Assembly (NCBI RefSeq): GCF_024508235.1
Contig: NZ_CP101943.1
Span: 620,001-684,000, forward strand
Direction of reading: 5' to 3'
Source of the DNA: Halococcus qingdaonensis
Lineage (GTDB): Archaea; Halobacteriota; Halobacteria; Halobacteriales; Halococcaceae
DNA: 64,000 bases
Below are positions 1-7,448 of the stretch, in pieces. The first letter of the stretch is position 1; the number at the start of each line of letters is the position of its first letter. The position numbers and the translations under genes were made by a program. Below the pieces are notes generated by a model. That model did not search any database and had not been told where the DNA came from. It saw only the letters and a program-made list of their open reading frames with translations.

Positions 1-2
1 AG

Positions 3-1460
3 ACGTTCGACATCACCCGGGGACACGAGCGCGACACTGAGTGGGCCGATGCGGTCCTCCGCCGGAAGATGGACTCGTGGATGGCCGAACGAGTCCACGA
101 GCTCACCCGCGAGACCGGCGGCGGGCTGCTGACGGGCGTGAAGGTGAACGGTCTCCTCAGGGAGGACAGCGAGGGGCGCGTTCGCCCCTCGGATGGGTCG
201 AGCGGGGAGCAACGCGACCCGCGAGACGGCGAAATCGTCGGCGTTACCTGCGAGGAACTCGATCCGATCGAGGCCGATTTCATCGTGGCCGCCGACGGCG
301 TGAACTCCGAACTCGCGCGTGCAGCGGGGCTGATGGACTGGGAAGAGCCCGAGGAGTGGTTCCAGGGCGTGAAGGCCGTCGTCGATATGCCCGGCGATGC
401 CATCAACGAACGGTTCGGGATCGACGACGACGAGGGCGAAGCCCATCTGTTCTCCGGCGATCTCTACGACGGTGTCCGTGGCGGTGGCTTCCTCTACACC
501 AACGAGAGCTCGCTGTGCATCGGGAACGTCTTCCATCTCGATAGCATCGTCGCGGAGGAAGCCGAGGTTCAGGAGTTGCTCGACGCGCTGCTCACCCACC
601 CGCTGCTCGCCCAGTGGCTCGGCGAGGAGTACGACGAACGGGAGTATTCGGCCAAACTCGTCCCCGATTCGAAGAAGGCCGCCAATCCCTCGCCTCACGA
701 GGGACGACTCGTGCTCGTCGGCGATGCGGGCGGCCAGATGCAGGCTCAGGGACCGATCATCAAGGGGATGAACCACGCGGTGACGGCCGGCGCGCTCGCC
801 GCCGAGGCGTTCGTCGAAGCTCGTTCCAGGGGAAAACCCAGTACCGCCGGCGAGCGCTACGAGCAGCGCCTGCACGACGAGGGCGTGATGGCGAAGCTCC
901 GACCGATGCGCTACGAGGTCGCGAGCGCGGCCGGCGAAAACGATATTACCACCGATCTCGCCGAACGACTGCTCGATTCGCCGCTCGGGCGTGCCGGCGT
1001 GCGCGCCGCCGACACGGCCGGGCTGCTCGGGCGGGCCTACGGCTCGCCGTATCTGGCGACGATGATGCCCGATACGAAGACGCCCTACGTGACGCTGCCG
1101 ACGATCATCGCCGAGGAGCTCGGAACGCGTGTCGCGGACGACAACACCGTCGAGCCGCCGAGTCTCGGCGAGCGCATCGGCGATCTGACCTACGACACCG
1201 ACGTCGGCAACCCACATATCGTTCTGGAAGACGACTCCGTCGCAGCCAGCGGCGCGGCCGTGACGGCCTGTCCGGTGAGTGCCGAGGGGTTCGGCGGTGG
1301 CTGCTATCGTGAGGAGACAGTGCAATCGAACGGCGACGAGGAGCGCGTCGTGAGCCTCGACACCCAGCCCTGCGTCGAGTGTGGCACCTGTGCCATCGTT
1401 GCCGACACCCAGTGGGAACACCCGCGCGGCGGCAAGGGCGTCGAGTTCCGGGAGGGCTGA
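3..1460 (+). CDS. fixC: FixC-FixX fusion: ETF-quinone oxidoreductase (5' end outside window)
   Basis: The reading frame is open from the window edge, so the N-terminal FAD-binding GxGxxG segment is missing. What remains (about 485 residues) looks like the FixC/ETF-QO flavoprotein that passes electrons from electron-transfer flavoprotein to the membrane quinone pool. A GDAGG motif at about residues 238-242 of the visible part fits the second FAD contact. The last 70 residues form a fused FixX-type ferredoxin: one Cys in TACPVS and three in CVECGTC supply four cluster ligands, followed by the W..PRGGKGVE signature. The stop overlaps the start of the next gene by one base (TGATG). fixA and fixB probably lie upstream. 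Confidence 0.9.
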   Translation, partial: TFDITRGHERDTEWADAVLRRKMDSWMAERVHELTRETGGGLLTGVKVNGLLREDSEGRVRPSDGSSGEQRDPRDGEIVGVTCEELDPIEADFIVAADGVNSELARAAGLMDWEEPEEWFQGVKAVVDMPGDAINERFGIDDDEGEAHLFSGDLYDGVRGGGFLYTNESSLCIGNVFHLDSIVAEEAEVQELLDALLTHPLLAQWLGEEYDEREYSAKLVPDSKKAANPSPHEGRLVLVGDAGGQMQAQGPIIKGMNHAVTAGALAAEAFVEARSRGKPSTAGERYEQRLHDEGVMAKLRPMRYEVASAAGENDITTDLAERLLDSPLGRAGVRAADTAGLLGRAYGSPYLATMMPDTKTPYVTLPTIIAEELGTRVADDNTVEPPSLGERIGDLTYDTDVGNPHIVLEDDSVAASGAAVTACPVSAEGFGGGCYREETVQSNGDEERVVSLDTQPCVECGTCAIVADTQWEHPRGGKGVEFREG

Positions 1461-1840
1461 TGGCGCGCCCGGCAACGGACTACCGCGAGCGGATCGACGA
1501 ACTCGCCGCGCGGGCCGCCCGTGATCGTGCGACGTTCGAGCCGCCCCCGAACCCGCCGGACGAAGAGCGGGCGATGGCGTTCCTTCGCGAAGGGCTCGGC
1601 CCGCTCGTGGTGCTCTATCTCGACGCGCGGACTGCGGACGAAGCGGTCGTCTTCTCGGACGAAGAGTTGGCCCGGTTCCACCGCGCGACGAACGACTGGC
1701 TCGCGCTGTACGCACGCTGTTACGGCGTTTCGATGGAGCCGGACGCGACCATCAGGAAGGCCGCCGAGGTGCTCGTCGGGACGGACGACATCAGGGCGAC
1801 GGCGCAGTTGCTCACGCACGTCCCGGCGCCCACGGGCTAG
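1460..1840 (+). CDS. Hypothetical protein downstream of fixCX
   Basis: A 126-residue acidic soluble protein with no membrane segment or known motif that I recognise. The ATG overlaps the fixC-fixX stop codon by one base, which implies co-transcription and translational coupling. An in-frame start further upstream would sit inside the ferredoxin coding region, so the coupled ATG is preferred. It is mostly helical in appearance, with a conserved-looking centre (REGLGPLVVLYLDARTAD). Its position suggests a role tied to the Fix electron-transfer system, but that is inference only. It converges with the diadenylate-cyclase-like gene, the two ends overlapping by four bases. Confidence 0.75.
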   Translation: MARPATDYRERIDELAARAARDRATFEPPPNPPDEERAMAFLREGLGPLVVLYLDARTADEAVVFSDEELARFHRATNDWLALYARCYGVSMEPDATIRKAAEVLVGTDDIRATAQLLTHVPAPTG

Positions 1841-2466
1841 CCCTGCGCGCGCCAGCGGCCGCCGAGTTCGGCTCGATCGTAGTCCTCGAACGCGCCGTCG
1901 ACGAACGTCGTCACGCGGTCGGTCTCCTCGCTGAGTGTGATCGTCGCGACCACGCCGTCGCGCAGCGAGGTGTCGAGCGCGCTCATGTGTCGCGATCCCA
2001 TCCAGTCGGCGTAGGCGATCGGGCCGCCGTTGTGCTCTTCGAGCGTTGCACGATCGAGATCCTTCAGTCGGACCAGCCGTTCCTGGAGCACGCCGTCGAT
2101 GCTCGCGATCACCGCACCGTCCATCCGGTCGGCGGTCGTCGCGGCCGCCGCGTGGAACGCCTCGATGTCGCCGAAGACGCTGGCACAGCGCTCGACTGGC
2201 CAGCGGTTCGCACCCATCGGATCGGCGTACCCCTCGACCGAGGTACCGGAGACGATCGCGAGGTAGAAGCCGGGGCCGCTGACGTGCGGTTCGCCCCAGC
2301 GGTCGAACTCCAGGCTGATGGCCTCGAGACAGAAGCGCACGATGTCGACCATCTCCTCGACTCGCCGGTGGTGAGCGTACGCGATGTCGAGCTCGTCCCG
2401 ATCGTCGTCGGTCCGTTCGCCGGCCATCGGCGGGTCGCCGACGCGGACGTCGTCTACTGGAGCCAT
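1837..2466 (-). CDS. Diadenylate cyclase-like (DisA_N/DAC domain) protein
   Basis: A 209-residue protein whose second half resembles the DAC domain that condenses two ATP into cyclic di-AMP. A DGA motif is at residues 116-118 (RMDGAVIASIDG), followed by GSRHMSAL at 158-165, where the classical family has RHR; here the third position is Met (R159-H160-M161). The final SEETDRVTTFVDGAF strand matches the end of DAC domains. The ATG lies 13 bases inside the upstream permease gene, so the two are probably translationally coupled; a second ATG 13 codons later is possible. Function as an active cyclase is uncertain because of the altered RHR motif. Confidence 0.7.
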   Translation of the reverse strand: MAPVDDVRVGDPPMAGERTDDDRDELDIAYAHHRRVEEMVDIVRFCLEAISLEFDRWGEPHVSGPGFYLAIVSGTSVEGYADPMGANRWPVERCASVFGDIEAFHAAAATTADRMDGAVIASIDGVLQERLVRLKDLDRATLEEHNGGPIAYADWMGSRHMSALDTSLRDGVVATITLSEETDRVTTFVDGAFEDYDRAELGGRWRAQG

Positions 2467-4937
2467 CGGCGGAGTGAGTACCGGGCCTGTGACGATAGCC
2501 CTTCGTTCCGTTTCGCGATCACGACCGTGTCGTCGGCCGCGCGGGCGACCTCCTCGGGGATCGCCCCGAAGACGAACTGCTGGAGCAGCCCCTCGCGAGT
2601 CGCGCCGATGACGGTCAGGTCGTGTTCGCTCGTCCGGTCGGTGATGGCGTCGAGCACGTCGTCGCTCTCGACGACGGTGGTTTCGGCCGTGACCCCGGCC
2701 TCCCGGAGTCCGGCCGCGCTCTCCTCGAGCCGTTCGCGCGCGTCGTCGGCGTCGCCATCCGGCGAGACTACCCGGAACAGCTCCGCACGTGCGCCCGTCG
2801 CGCGACAGATCGCCCGACCGATCTCCCTGCTGAGCTCGGCGTGTGGCCCGCCGGCGGTGGGGAGCAGTACCGATTCGACGTCGCCGGCGGCGTCGTCGCC
2901 GAGGCGCTCGACGAGCACGTCACAGTCGGCGTCGGTCGCGATCGTGTCGATGACGCTGCCGAAGACGATCTCGCGCCGGCGCGAGCCGCGTGCGCCCCAG
3001 CCCATCAACACCGCATCGGCGTCGTACTGTTCGACGCTGTTCAAGATCGCCGTGTCGACGCGATGGCTCACGCGCAGCGTCGCGCTGACCGGCACGTCGA
3101 CGCCGTCCGCGTCGACGGTTCCGCTGAGCGCTTCGGTATCGATGTCTGCGGCGTCCGTATCGACCTCCCCGCCATCGGCCCGCATCGCCGTGGCACGGCG
3201 GAGTGTCTCGCGCTGGTCGTCGACGTACTCGCTCCCGCGAGACAGCGGCGTCTGTTCGGGAACGGTGGCGACACTCATCGCGAGTACCTCGCCGTCGTGG
3301 TCGGCGGCGATGTCGGCGGCCGTCCGCAGGAGCTGGTCGACGTTCTCGGGGTTCGCGATCGGGACGAGCACCCGGTAGTCGCGCCTGTCCGGGCTCTGTT
3401 GGGAGACGACCGTCGGCGTCTCCTCCTCCAGGCGCTCGGTCGAGGCACCGCGACGCTTCCAGGCGAACCAGAAGGCGATGCCGACCGCCTCGGCGATGAG
3501 GCCGATCGTGACGATGCGTGCGCCGAGGTTGACCAGCAGCGCGAGGTTGGCCACGACGCCGGCGTAGGGCACCCAGGGAACGAACGGGACCTCGAACTCG
3601 CGCTCCATGTCGGGATGTTCCTTGCGCGAGCGAACCAGCGCGAGGTTGACCGTCGAGAGCCCGAGGATCAACAGGAAGTTCGCGAAGTTTGTCACCGACT
3701 CCAGGCCGAGGTGGATGCCGAGGGGGAACGACGCCTCCGTGAGGGCGAGTTCGGGGTTCTTGCCGAACAGAACGGTGAAGATCACGATGAGCGCGAAGAT
3801 GAACCCGCCGGTGAGCAACACCGTGTTGTAGGGGGTGCTGTAGTCGTCGTGGAGTTTCTCGAAGCGCGCGGGCAGGTGATCGCGCCGCGCCATCGCGAAC
3901 TTGACACGCGAGCCTGCGAGGATCGTGGCGTTGGCCGCCGACACCATCGAGAACAGCGCGCCGACGATGATGACGTAGAAGCCGATCGGGCCGAGGTAGT
4001 ACTGGGCGGCGTAGGCCATCGACACCTCGCCGTTGTTGGCGACGAACGCGGTCGGTGAGGCTCCCCCGAGGTTCGCGTTGTCCGCGAGGAAGCCCAAGAA
4101 CGCGCCGTCGTTGATCGCGAAGACGATGACGAGCACGACGAGCGCGTAGATCACGGTGACGAACCCCATCGAGATGTAGATCGCCCGCGGGATCGTCCAA
4201 CCGGGCTGTTTGACCTCCTCGGCGTTGGTCGCGATCGCCGAGAAGCCGAAGAAGGTGATGAACACGAGCGCGCTCGTCACGCCGATCTCGGCGAACTGGC
4301 CGACGTTCTCCGCCGCCGACGTCGCGACGATGTCCGTATTGAACGCCTGGAGCCCGCCATAGAGGAAGAACCCGACGAGCACCACCTTGAGCGTGGTGAC
4401 GACGATCTGGAACTGGCTCGACTCCTCGCTGCCGCGGATGTTGATGAACACCAACAGTGCGAGAACGGCAACCCCCGGCAGCCAGTAGGGGATCGCCTGC
4501 GGGATGCCGACGAGCGGGTAGATGAACCGGTAGAACCAGTCCGAAAACGATGCGAGGTAGAAGGCGGCGCTCGCCGGATAACCGAGGATCATCGTCCAGC
4601 CCATGATGTAGGTGAAGTTCTGCTTGAACGTGTTGGCGACGTACATGTAGCCGCCGCCGCTCTCGGGGTAGATCGAGGAGAATTCGGCGTAGGCCGCCGC
4701 CGTGAAAGCGGCGACGACCGCCGCGATCGCGAAGGAGAGAATGGCGATGACGCCGACCTTGCTCACCGCCAGTCCCGAGAGCACGAAGATCCCCGCGGCC
4801 ATCATCGTCCCGATGCCGATGGCGAGTGCTCCGAGCAGCCCGATATCCCGATTCAGCTCGGTGGTGACCTCGCCGGCGTCGCCGGCGGCCGCGTCGCTCA
4901 TGATGCGAGAACGCACGCTGCTAACGGTTTCAGCCAT
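2454..4937 (-). CDS. APC-family amino-acid permease with two C-terminal Usp domains
   Basis: An 827-residue fusion. Residues about 30-490 form a twelve-helix APC transporter; the first helix carries the GTMMAAGIFVLSG signature of the family, and YPESGGGYMYV follows helix 2. A short linker leads to two UspA-like domains (about 515-660 and 685-815), the first beginning RDYRVLVPIANPEN and the second containing TVIGATREGLLQQFVFG, close to the nucleotide-binding GxxGxxxxxxxGS region. It probably imports amino acids or polyamines under nucleotide or stress control. A second ATG 12 codons in is an equally good start. It is divergent from the GNAT gene and overlaps the cyclase-like gene downstream. 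Confidence 0.9.
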   Translation of the reverse strand: MAETVSSVRSRIMSDAAAGDAGEVTTELNRDIGLLGALAIGIGTMMAAGIFVLSGLAVSKVGVIAILSFAIAAVVAAFTAAAYAEFSSIYPESGGGYMYVANTFKQNFTYIMGWTMILGYPASAAFYLASFSDWFYRFIYPLVGIPQAIPYWLPGVAVLALLVFINIRGSEESSQFQIVVTTLKVVLVGFFLYGGLQAFNTDIVATSAAENVGQFAEIGVTSALVFITFFGFSAIATNAEEVKQPGWTIPRAIYISMGFVTVIYALVVLVIVFAINDGAFLGFLADNANLGGASPTAFVANNGEVSMAYAAQYYLGPIGFYVIIVGALFSMVSAANATILAGSRVKFAMARRDHLPARFEKLHDDYSTPYNTVLLTGGFIFALIVIFTVLFGKNPELALTEASFPLGIHLGLESVTNFANFLLILGLSTVNLALVRSRKEHPDMEREFEVPFVPWVPYAGVVANLALLVNLGARIVTIGLIAEAVGIAFWFAWKRRGASTERLEEETPTVVSQQSPDRRDYRVLVPIANPENVDQLLRTAADIAADHDGEVLAMSVATVPEQTPLSRGSEYVDDQRETLRRATAMRADGGEVDTDAADIDTEALSGTVDADGVDVPVSATLRVSHRVDTAILNSVEQYDADAVLMGWGARGSRRREIVFGSVIDTIATDADCDVLVERLGDDAAGDVESVLLPTAGGPHAELSREIGRAICRATGARAELFRVVSPDGDADDARERLEESAAGLREAGVTAETTVVESDDVLDAITDRTSEHDLTVIGATREGLLQQFVFGAIPEEVARAADDTVVIAKRNEGLSSQARYSLRRWLQ

Positions 4938-5019
4938 GTCCCTTCAGAGGCAAGCAGCAACGCGATCGAATCCGATCGAGAGATCGGTCGTGACAGTCGT
5001 GCGTGACCTCGGTCAACAG

Positions 5020-5026
5020 TTAAGTG
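5020..5026 (+). promoter_or_regulatory. TATA-like box of the wHTH-GNAT gene
   Basis: TTAAGTG lies about 26 bases before the ATG at 5049, the spacing expected if transcription starts at or next to the start codon (leaderless mRNA). No Shine-Dalgarno sequence is seen before that ATG, which agrees. Confidence 0.5.
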
Positions 5027-5048
5027 ACGTGGTGTGCTAACTACGAGC

Positions 5049-5792
5049 ATGCAAGTGTCGGAAACGGTTGATTTCAGCCACGAAGACAGGAAGAGCATCT
5101 ACGAATATATCGAGGATAGCGACGACCCCGTCGCCGCCGGCGATGTCCGCGAGTCGCTCAGGCTCGATCCGGGCGGCTTTCGTCACCACGTCGCCATCCT
5201 GAAGCGTGACGGGCTCGTCACCGAGGTGGGGAACGAGCTCCGGGCGACGTTCGAGGGCAGCGACGAGACCGACGAGGAGCAGTTCGACGCCGGAGGCCTG
5301 ACGTTCACCATCCGGCCGGCGATCGAGACCGATCGCTCCGGGCTGGTAGGGGTCATCCGACAGGTCGCCGGCGGCAAGACCTACACCGTCGCCGAGAGCG
5401 TCGCCGATATCATCGATCACGAGGAGACGGTCGTCCAGCAGAGTCCCGTGCGCTCGCGGATGTTCTTCGTCGCCACCGTCAACGACGAGGTGGTGGGCTG
5501 GATCCATCTCGAATCGCCCGAACTGGAGAAGCTCTCGCACACGGCCGAGCTCACTCTCGGCGTTCTGGAGGAGTATCAGGGCCACGGCATCGGCGGCCAC
5601 CTGCTCGATCGCGGGCTCGACTGGGCCGACGAGAAGGGCTACGAGAAGCTCTACAACTCGATCCCCTCGACCAACGAGGAGGCGGTCGAGTTCTTCGAGG
5701 CACACGGTGGAGAGGTCGAGGCCGTCCGCGAGAACCACTACACGTACGACGGTGAGTACATCGACGAGGTGATGCTCGCGCTCGAACCCTGA
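5049..5792 (+). CDS. Winged-helix plus GNAT N-acetyltransferase
   Basis: A 247-residue protein. Residues about 8-70 form a winged-helix DNA-binding-like domain (DPGGFRHHVAILKRDGLVTEVGNELRA is the recognition helix and wing). Residues about 90-245 form a GNAT acetyltransferase; the acetyl-CoA loop is EEYQGHGIGGHLL (Q/RxxGxG/A type), and EEAVEFFEAHG is the typical final helix. The substrate is unknown. The ATG with a leaderless promoter is preferred over an in-frame start five codons upstream. Such fusions may sense acetyl-CoA or acetylate transcription or translation proteins; that is inference. The next gene, on the other strand, ends directly against its stop codon. Confidence 0.85.
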   Translation: MQVSETVDFSHEDRKSIYEYIEDSDDPVAAGDVRESLRLDPGGFRHHVAILKRDGLVTEVGNELRATFEGSDETDEEQFDAGGLTFTIRPAIETDRSGLVGVIRQVAGGKTYTVAESVADIIDHEETVVQQSPVRSRMFFVATVNDEVVGWIHLESPELEKLSHTAELTLGVLEEYQGHGIGGHLLDRGLDWADEKGYEKLYNSIPSTNEEAVEFFEAHGGEVEAVRENHYTYDGEYIDEVMLALEP

Positions 5793-5957
5793 TCACTGCC
5801 AGTTCTCGCCCGCACCCTCCAGCGGTTCGGCGACGACACCCTCCTGCTGCACGAGCGCGCGACCGTGCGCCGTGCAGACCTCGCGGTTCGCGGCCCACGG
5901 GACGTGGAGTCGTACCGCTGCCGGCCGGTCGCAGCCCTCCTCGGCACACGCGGCCAT
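5793..5957 (-). CDS. Small cysteine-containing haloarchaeal protein (54 aa)
   Basis: A 54-residue protein starting MAACAEEGCDRPAAVRLHVP with Cys at 4, 9 and 28 and His at 31, a likely small metal-binding knuckle (CxxxxC...CxxH). The pattern resembles short conserved proteins I know from other haloarchaea, none with an assigned function. GTATAC at 5978-5983 lies about 24 bases before the ATG, so the transcript is probably leaderless. It converges head-on with the GNAT gene with no gap. Two TGTC-S-GACA palindromes lie upstream of its promoter. Confidence 0.7.
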   Translation of the reverse strand: MAACAEEGCDRPAAVRLHVPWAANREVCTAHGRALVQQEGVVAEPLEGAGENWQ

Positions 5958-6000
5958 ACTCGTCGTTCGACACGAGTGTATACAACGGTTGTCCTCATAC

Positions 6001-6093
6001 TGTCGGACAGATCTGATCCGGGACCCGTGACGCGAAAATCAGCCCGTTGCAGTGAATTCTCGGAATCGAATGTGCACGTACTTCTGTCCGACA
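6001..6093. repeat. Pair of TGTCSGACA palindromes forming an 11-bp inverted repeat
   Basis: TGTCGGACAGA at 6001-6011 and its exact reverse complement TCTGTCCGACA at 6083-6093 are separated by 71 bases. Each arm is itself a palindrome (TGTC-G/C-GACA). The first lies just upstream of the TATA-like box of the 54-residue gene, a reasonable operator position. No regulator is known. Confidence 0.4.
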
Positions 6094-6096
6094 ATA

Positions 6097-6579
6097 TCAG
6101 AGGAGGATGACGGCCACGAGCGCGACGAGCATCGTCACCGTCACGAGCAGCTGGACGACCGTCGAGGCGAGCACCCCGATGGCGGCGTAGAGCGCCGCGC
6201 GCAGGCTGCGTTCGGGGTCGCGGTGGCGATAGAACTCGACGGTGAACACGGTGCCGGCGACGCCGAGGACGATGCCGAGCGGCCCGACGACGAAGAAGAG
6301 GGCGATACCGACGACCGCCGCGAGCGTCGTCGTGACTATCGACGCGCCGCCGGCGCGCGCCGACACCGCCCCACCGAAGTAGTCCGCGACGAGCGCGAGC
6401 ACGCCCACCACGGTCAGCGCGGCGAGCAACAGCGGCCCGGGCTCGGTGTAACCGCTCGCCCACCAGTAGAGGTAGACACCGACGAGCGAACTCAGCGTGC
6501 CCGGCACCAGCGGCACGACGCTGCCGACGACGCCGACGACGAGCAGCGCGAACGAACCGACGACGAGCCAGTCGACCAT
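6097..6579 (-). CDS. DUF456 family membrane protein
   Basis: A 160-residue integral membrane protein with about five hydrophobic segments and the glycine-rich pattern of the DUF456 family (ADYFGGAVSARAGGAS, then GIVLGVAGTVFTVEF). The family has no established biochemical function. The chosen ATG begins MVDWLVVG directly into the first helix; longer frames run through the riboswitch region and are not credible. A TATA-like sequence at 6602-6608 lies about 25 bases before it, so the transcript is probably leaderless. The same sequence can serve the divergent fluoride-exporter operon. Confidence 0.85.
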   Translation of the reverse strand: MVDWLVVGSFALLVVGVVGSVVPLVPGTLSSLVGVYLYWWASGYTEPGPLLLAALTVVGVLALVADYFGGAVSARAGGASIVTTTLAAVVGIALFFVVGPLGIVLGVAGTVFTVEFYRHRDPERSLRAALYAAIGVLASTVVQLLVTVTMLVALVAVILL

Positions 6580-6601
6580 GCGCCACGTGCGATCCCGGCG
6601 G

Positions 6602-6608
6602 TTATATA
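6602..6608. promoter_or_regulatory. crcB: Shared TATA element between DUF456 gene and crcB operon
   Basis: TTATATA reads as a TATA box in both directions. Rightward, the expected start about 25 bases on falls at about 6630, just where the fluoride riboswitch begins. Leftward, it falls at the DUF456 ATG. The double fit is seen in the sequence; its use in both directions is inference. Confidence 0.6.
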
Positions 6609-6630
6609 CGGACGGACCGAATGCCGCCCA

Positions 6631-6691
6631 TCGGGCGATGGGGTCCGCCTGCCACAACCGCTGGGCATCCAGCTGATGACTCCTCCCGGAG
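6631..6691 (+). promoter_or_regulatory. crcB: Fluoride riboswitch (crcB RNA motif) with likely Shine-Dalgarno control
   Basis: The order of elements matches the fluoride aptamer: GGGCGATGGGGTCCGCC (6633-6649, with GGCG/CGCC pairing), ACAACCGC, a CTGG-GCAT-CCAG hairpin (6661-6672), then GCTGATGACTCCT (6672-6684). GGGGTC at 6640-6645 can pair with GACTCC at 6678-6683 to form the pseudoknot-proximal stem. CTCC at 6680-6683 is also complementary to GGAG at 6688-6691, the Shine-Dalgarno of the first crcB gene six bases before its ATG. This predicts that fluoride binding frees the ribosome site. The downstream genes being fluoride exporters supports the call. Confidence 0.93.
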
Positions 6692-6697
6692 ATTGCC

Positions 6698-7087
6698 ATG
6701 TCGGGACCCCATCCACTTCGCACGTTCGAAACGATTGCCCTGATCGCCATCGGCGGGTTCGCCGGTGCGAACCTCCGCTTTCTCGTCGCACGACTCCTCC
6801 CGGGAGCGGGCGGGACGCTCCTCGTCAACGTCGTCGGCAGTTTCGTGCTTGGCTTCGTACTCTACGAGGCGCGCTATACGGGAGTCCTCACCGAGCGGGC
6901 ACGGCTGGTCCTCGCGACCGGCTTCCTCTCCTCGTTGACGACCTACAGCACCTTCGCGCTCCAGACGACGCTGCTCGCCCGCCCGGTGTGGATGGTCGCG
7001 AACGTGCTCGCGACCTACGCGCTCGGGTTCGGTAGCGTGCTCGTGGGACGGGCGTTCGCCCGCCGGATCGGTGGAGGCGATCGATGA
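6698..7087 (+). CDS. crcB: Fluoride exporter Fluc/CrcB, subunit 1
   Basis: A 129-residue four-helix membrane protein of the Fluc family, which exports fluoride as a dual-topology or heteromeric channel. Family hallmarks are GGFAGANLRFL (residues about 19-29), NVVGSFVLG and the GFLSSLTTYSTF stretch with the conserved phenylalanine and Thr-Thr/Ser-Thr pair lining the fluoride path. The ATG has GGAG six bases upstream and lies behind the fluoride riboswitch. The stop overlaps the ATG of the second subunit (ATGA), so the two are made together and probably form a heterodimer with opposite orientation. Confidence 0.95.
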   Translation: MSGPHPLRTFETIALIAIGGFAGANLRFLVARLLPGAGGTLLVNVVGSFVLGFVLYEARYTGVLTERARLVLATGFLSSLTTYSTFALQTTLLARPVWMVANVLATYALGFGSVLVGRAFARRIGGGDR

Positions 7088-7443
7088 CCGCGATCGATCC
7101 GGCCCATCTCGTCGGCACGGGTGGTGCGCTCGGTGCGCTCGCCCGGGTGTACGTGAGCCAGCGTTTCGAGGGCGAGTACCCGGTCGGTACGCTCGTCGTC
7201 AACGTTCTCGGCAGCCTCGTGCTCGGACTGGTGACGTTCGCGGGTGCGGGCGAGACGATCGTTCTCCTGGTCGGTACGGGCGCGTGTGGCTCCTTCACGA
7301 CCTTCTCGTCGTTCTCGTTCGAGACCGTACGTTTGATTGAGGAGGGTGAAATCGGGCGGGCAGCGGTCAACGGACTCGCGAACCTCGTCGGATCGCTCGC
7401 GGCGATCGGGCTCGCGTGGCTCGTCGTTCGCGCGGTCGGCTGA
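7084..7443 (+). CDS. crcB: Fluoride exporter Fluc/CrcB, subunit 2
   Basis: A 119-residue partner of the preceding gene with the same signatures: GTGGALGALARVYVS near the start, NVLGSLVLG in helix 2, and GACGSFTTFSSFSFET in helix 3. It is shorter at the N-terminus than its neighbour and has a different charge distribution, as expected for pairs of Fluc proteins inserted in opposite orientation. Its ATG overlaps the preceding stop by four bases. It ends five bases before the convergent tmcA gene. Confidence 0.95.
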   Translation: MTAIDPAHLVGTGGALGALARVYVSQRFEGEYPVGTLVVNVLGSLVLGLVTFAGAGETIVLLVGTGACGSFTTFSSFSFETVRLIEEGEIGRAAVNGLANLVGSLAAIGLAWLVVRAVG

Positions 7444-7448
7444 TGGAC

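Noticed and set aside
2622-4058. Long open frame on the plus strand opposite the permease gene
   Set aside because: High GC makes long antisense frames common. This one lacks membrane or domain character, uses Arg/Asp-rich low-complexity codons and covers the well-supported permease on the other strand.
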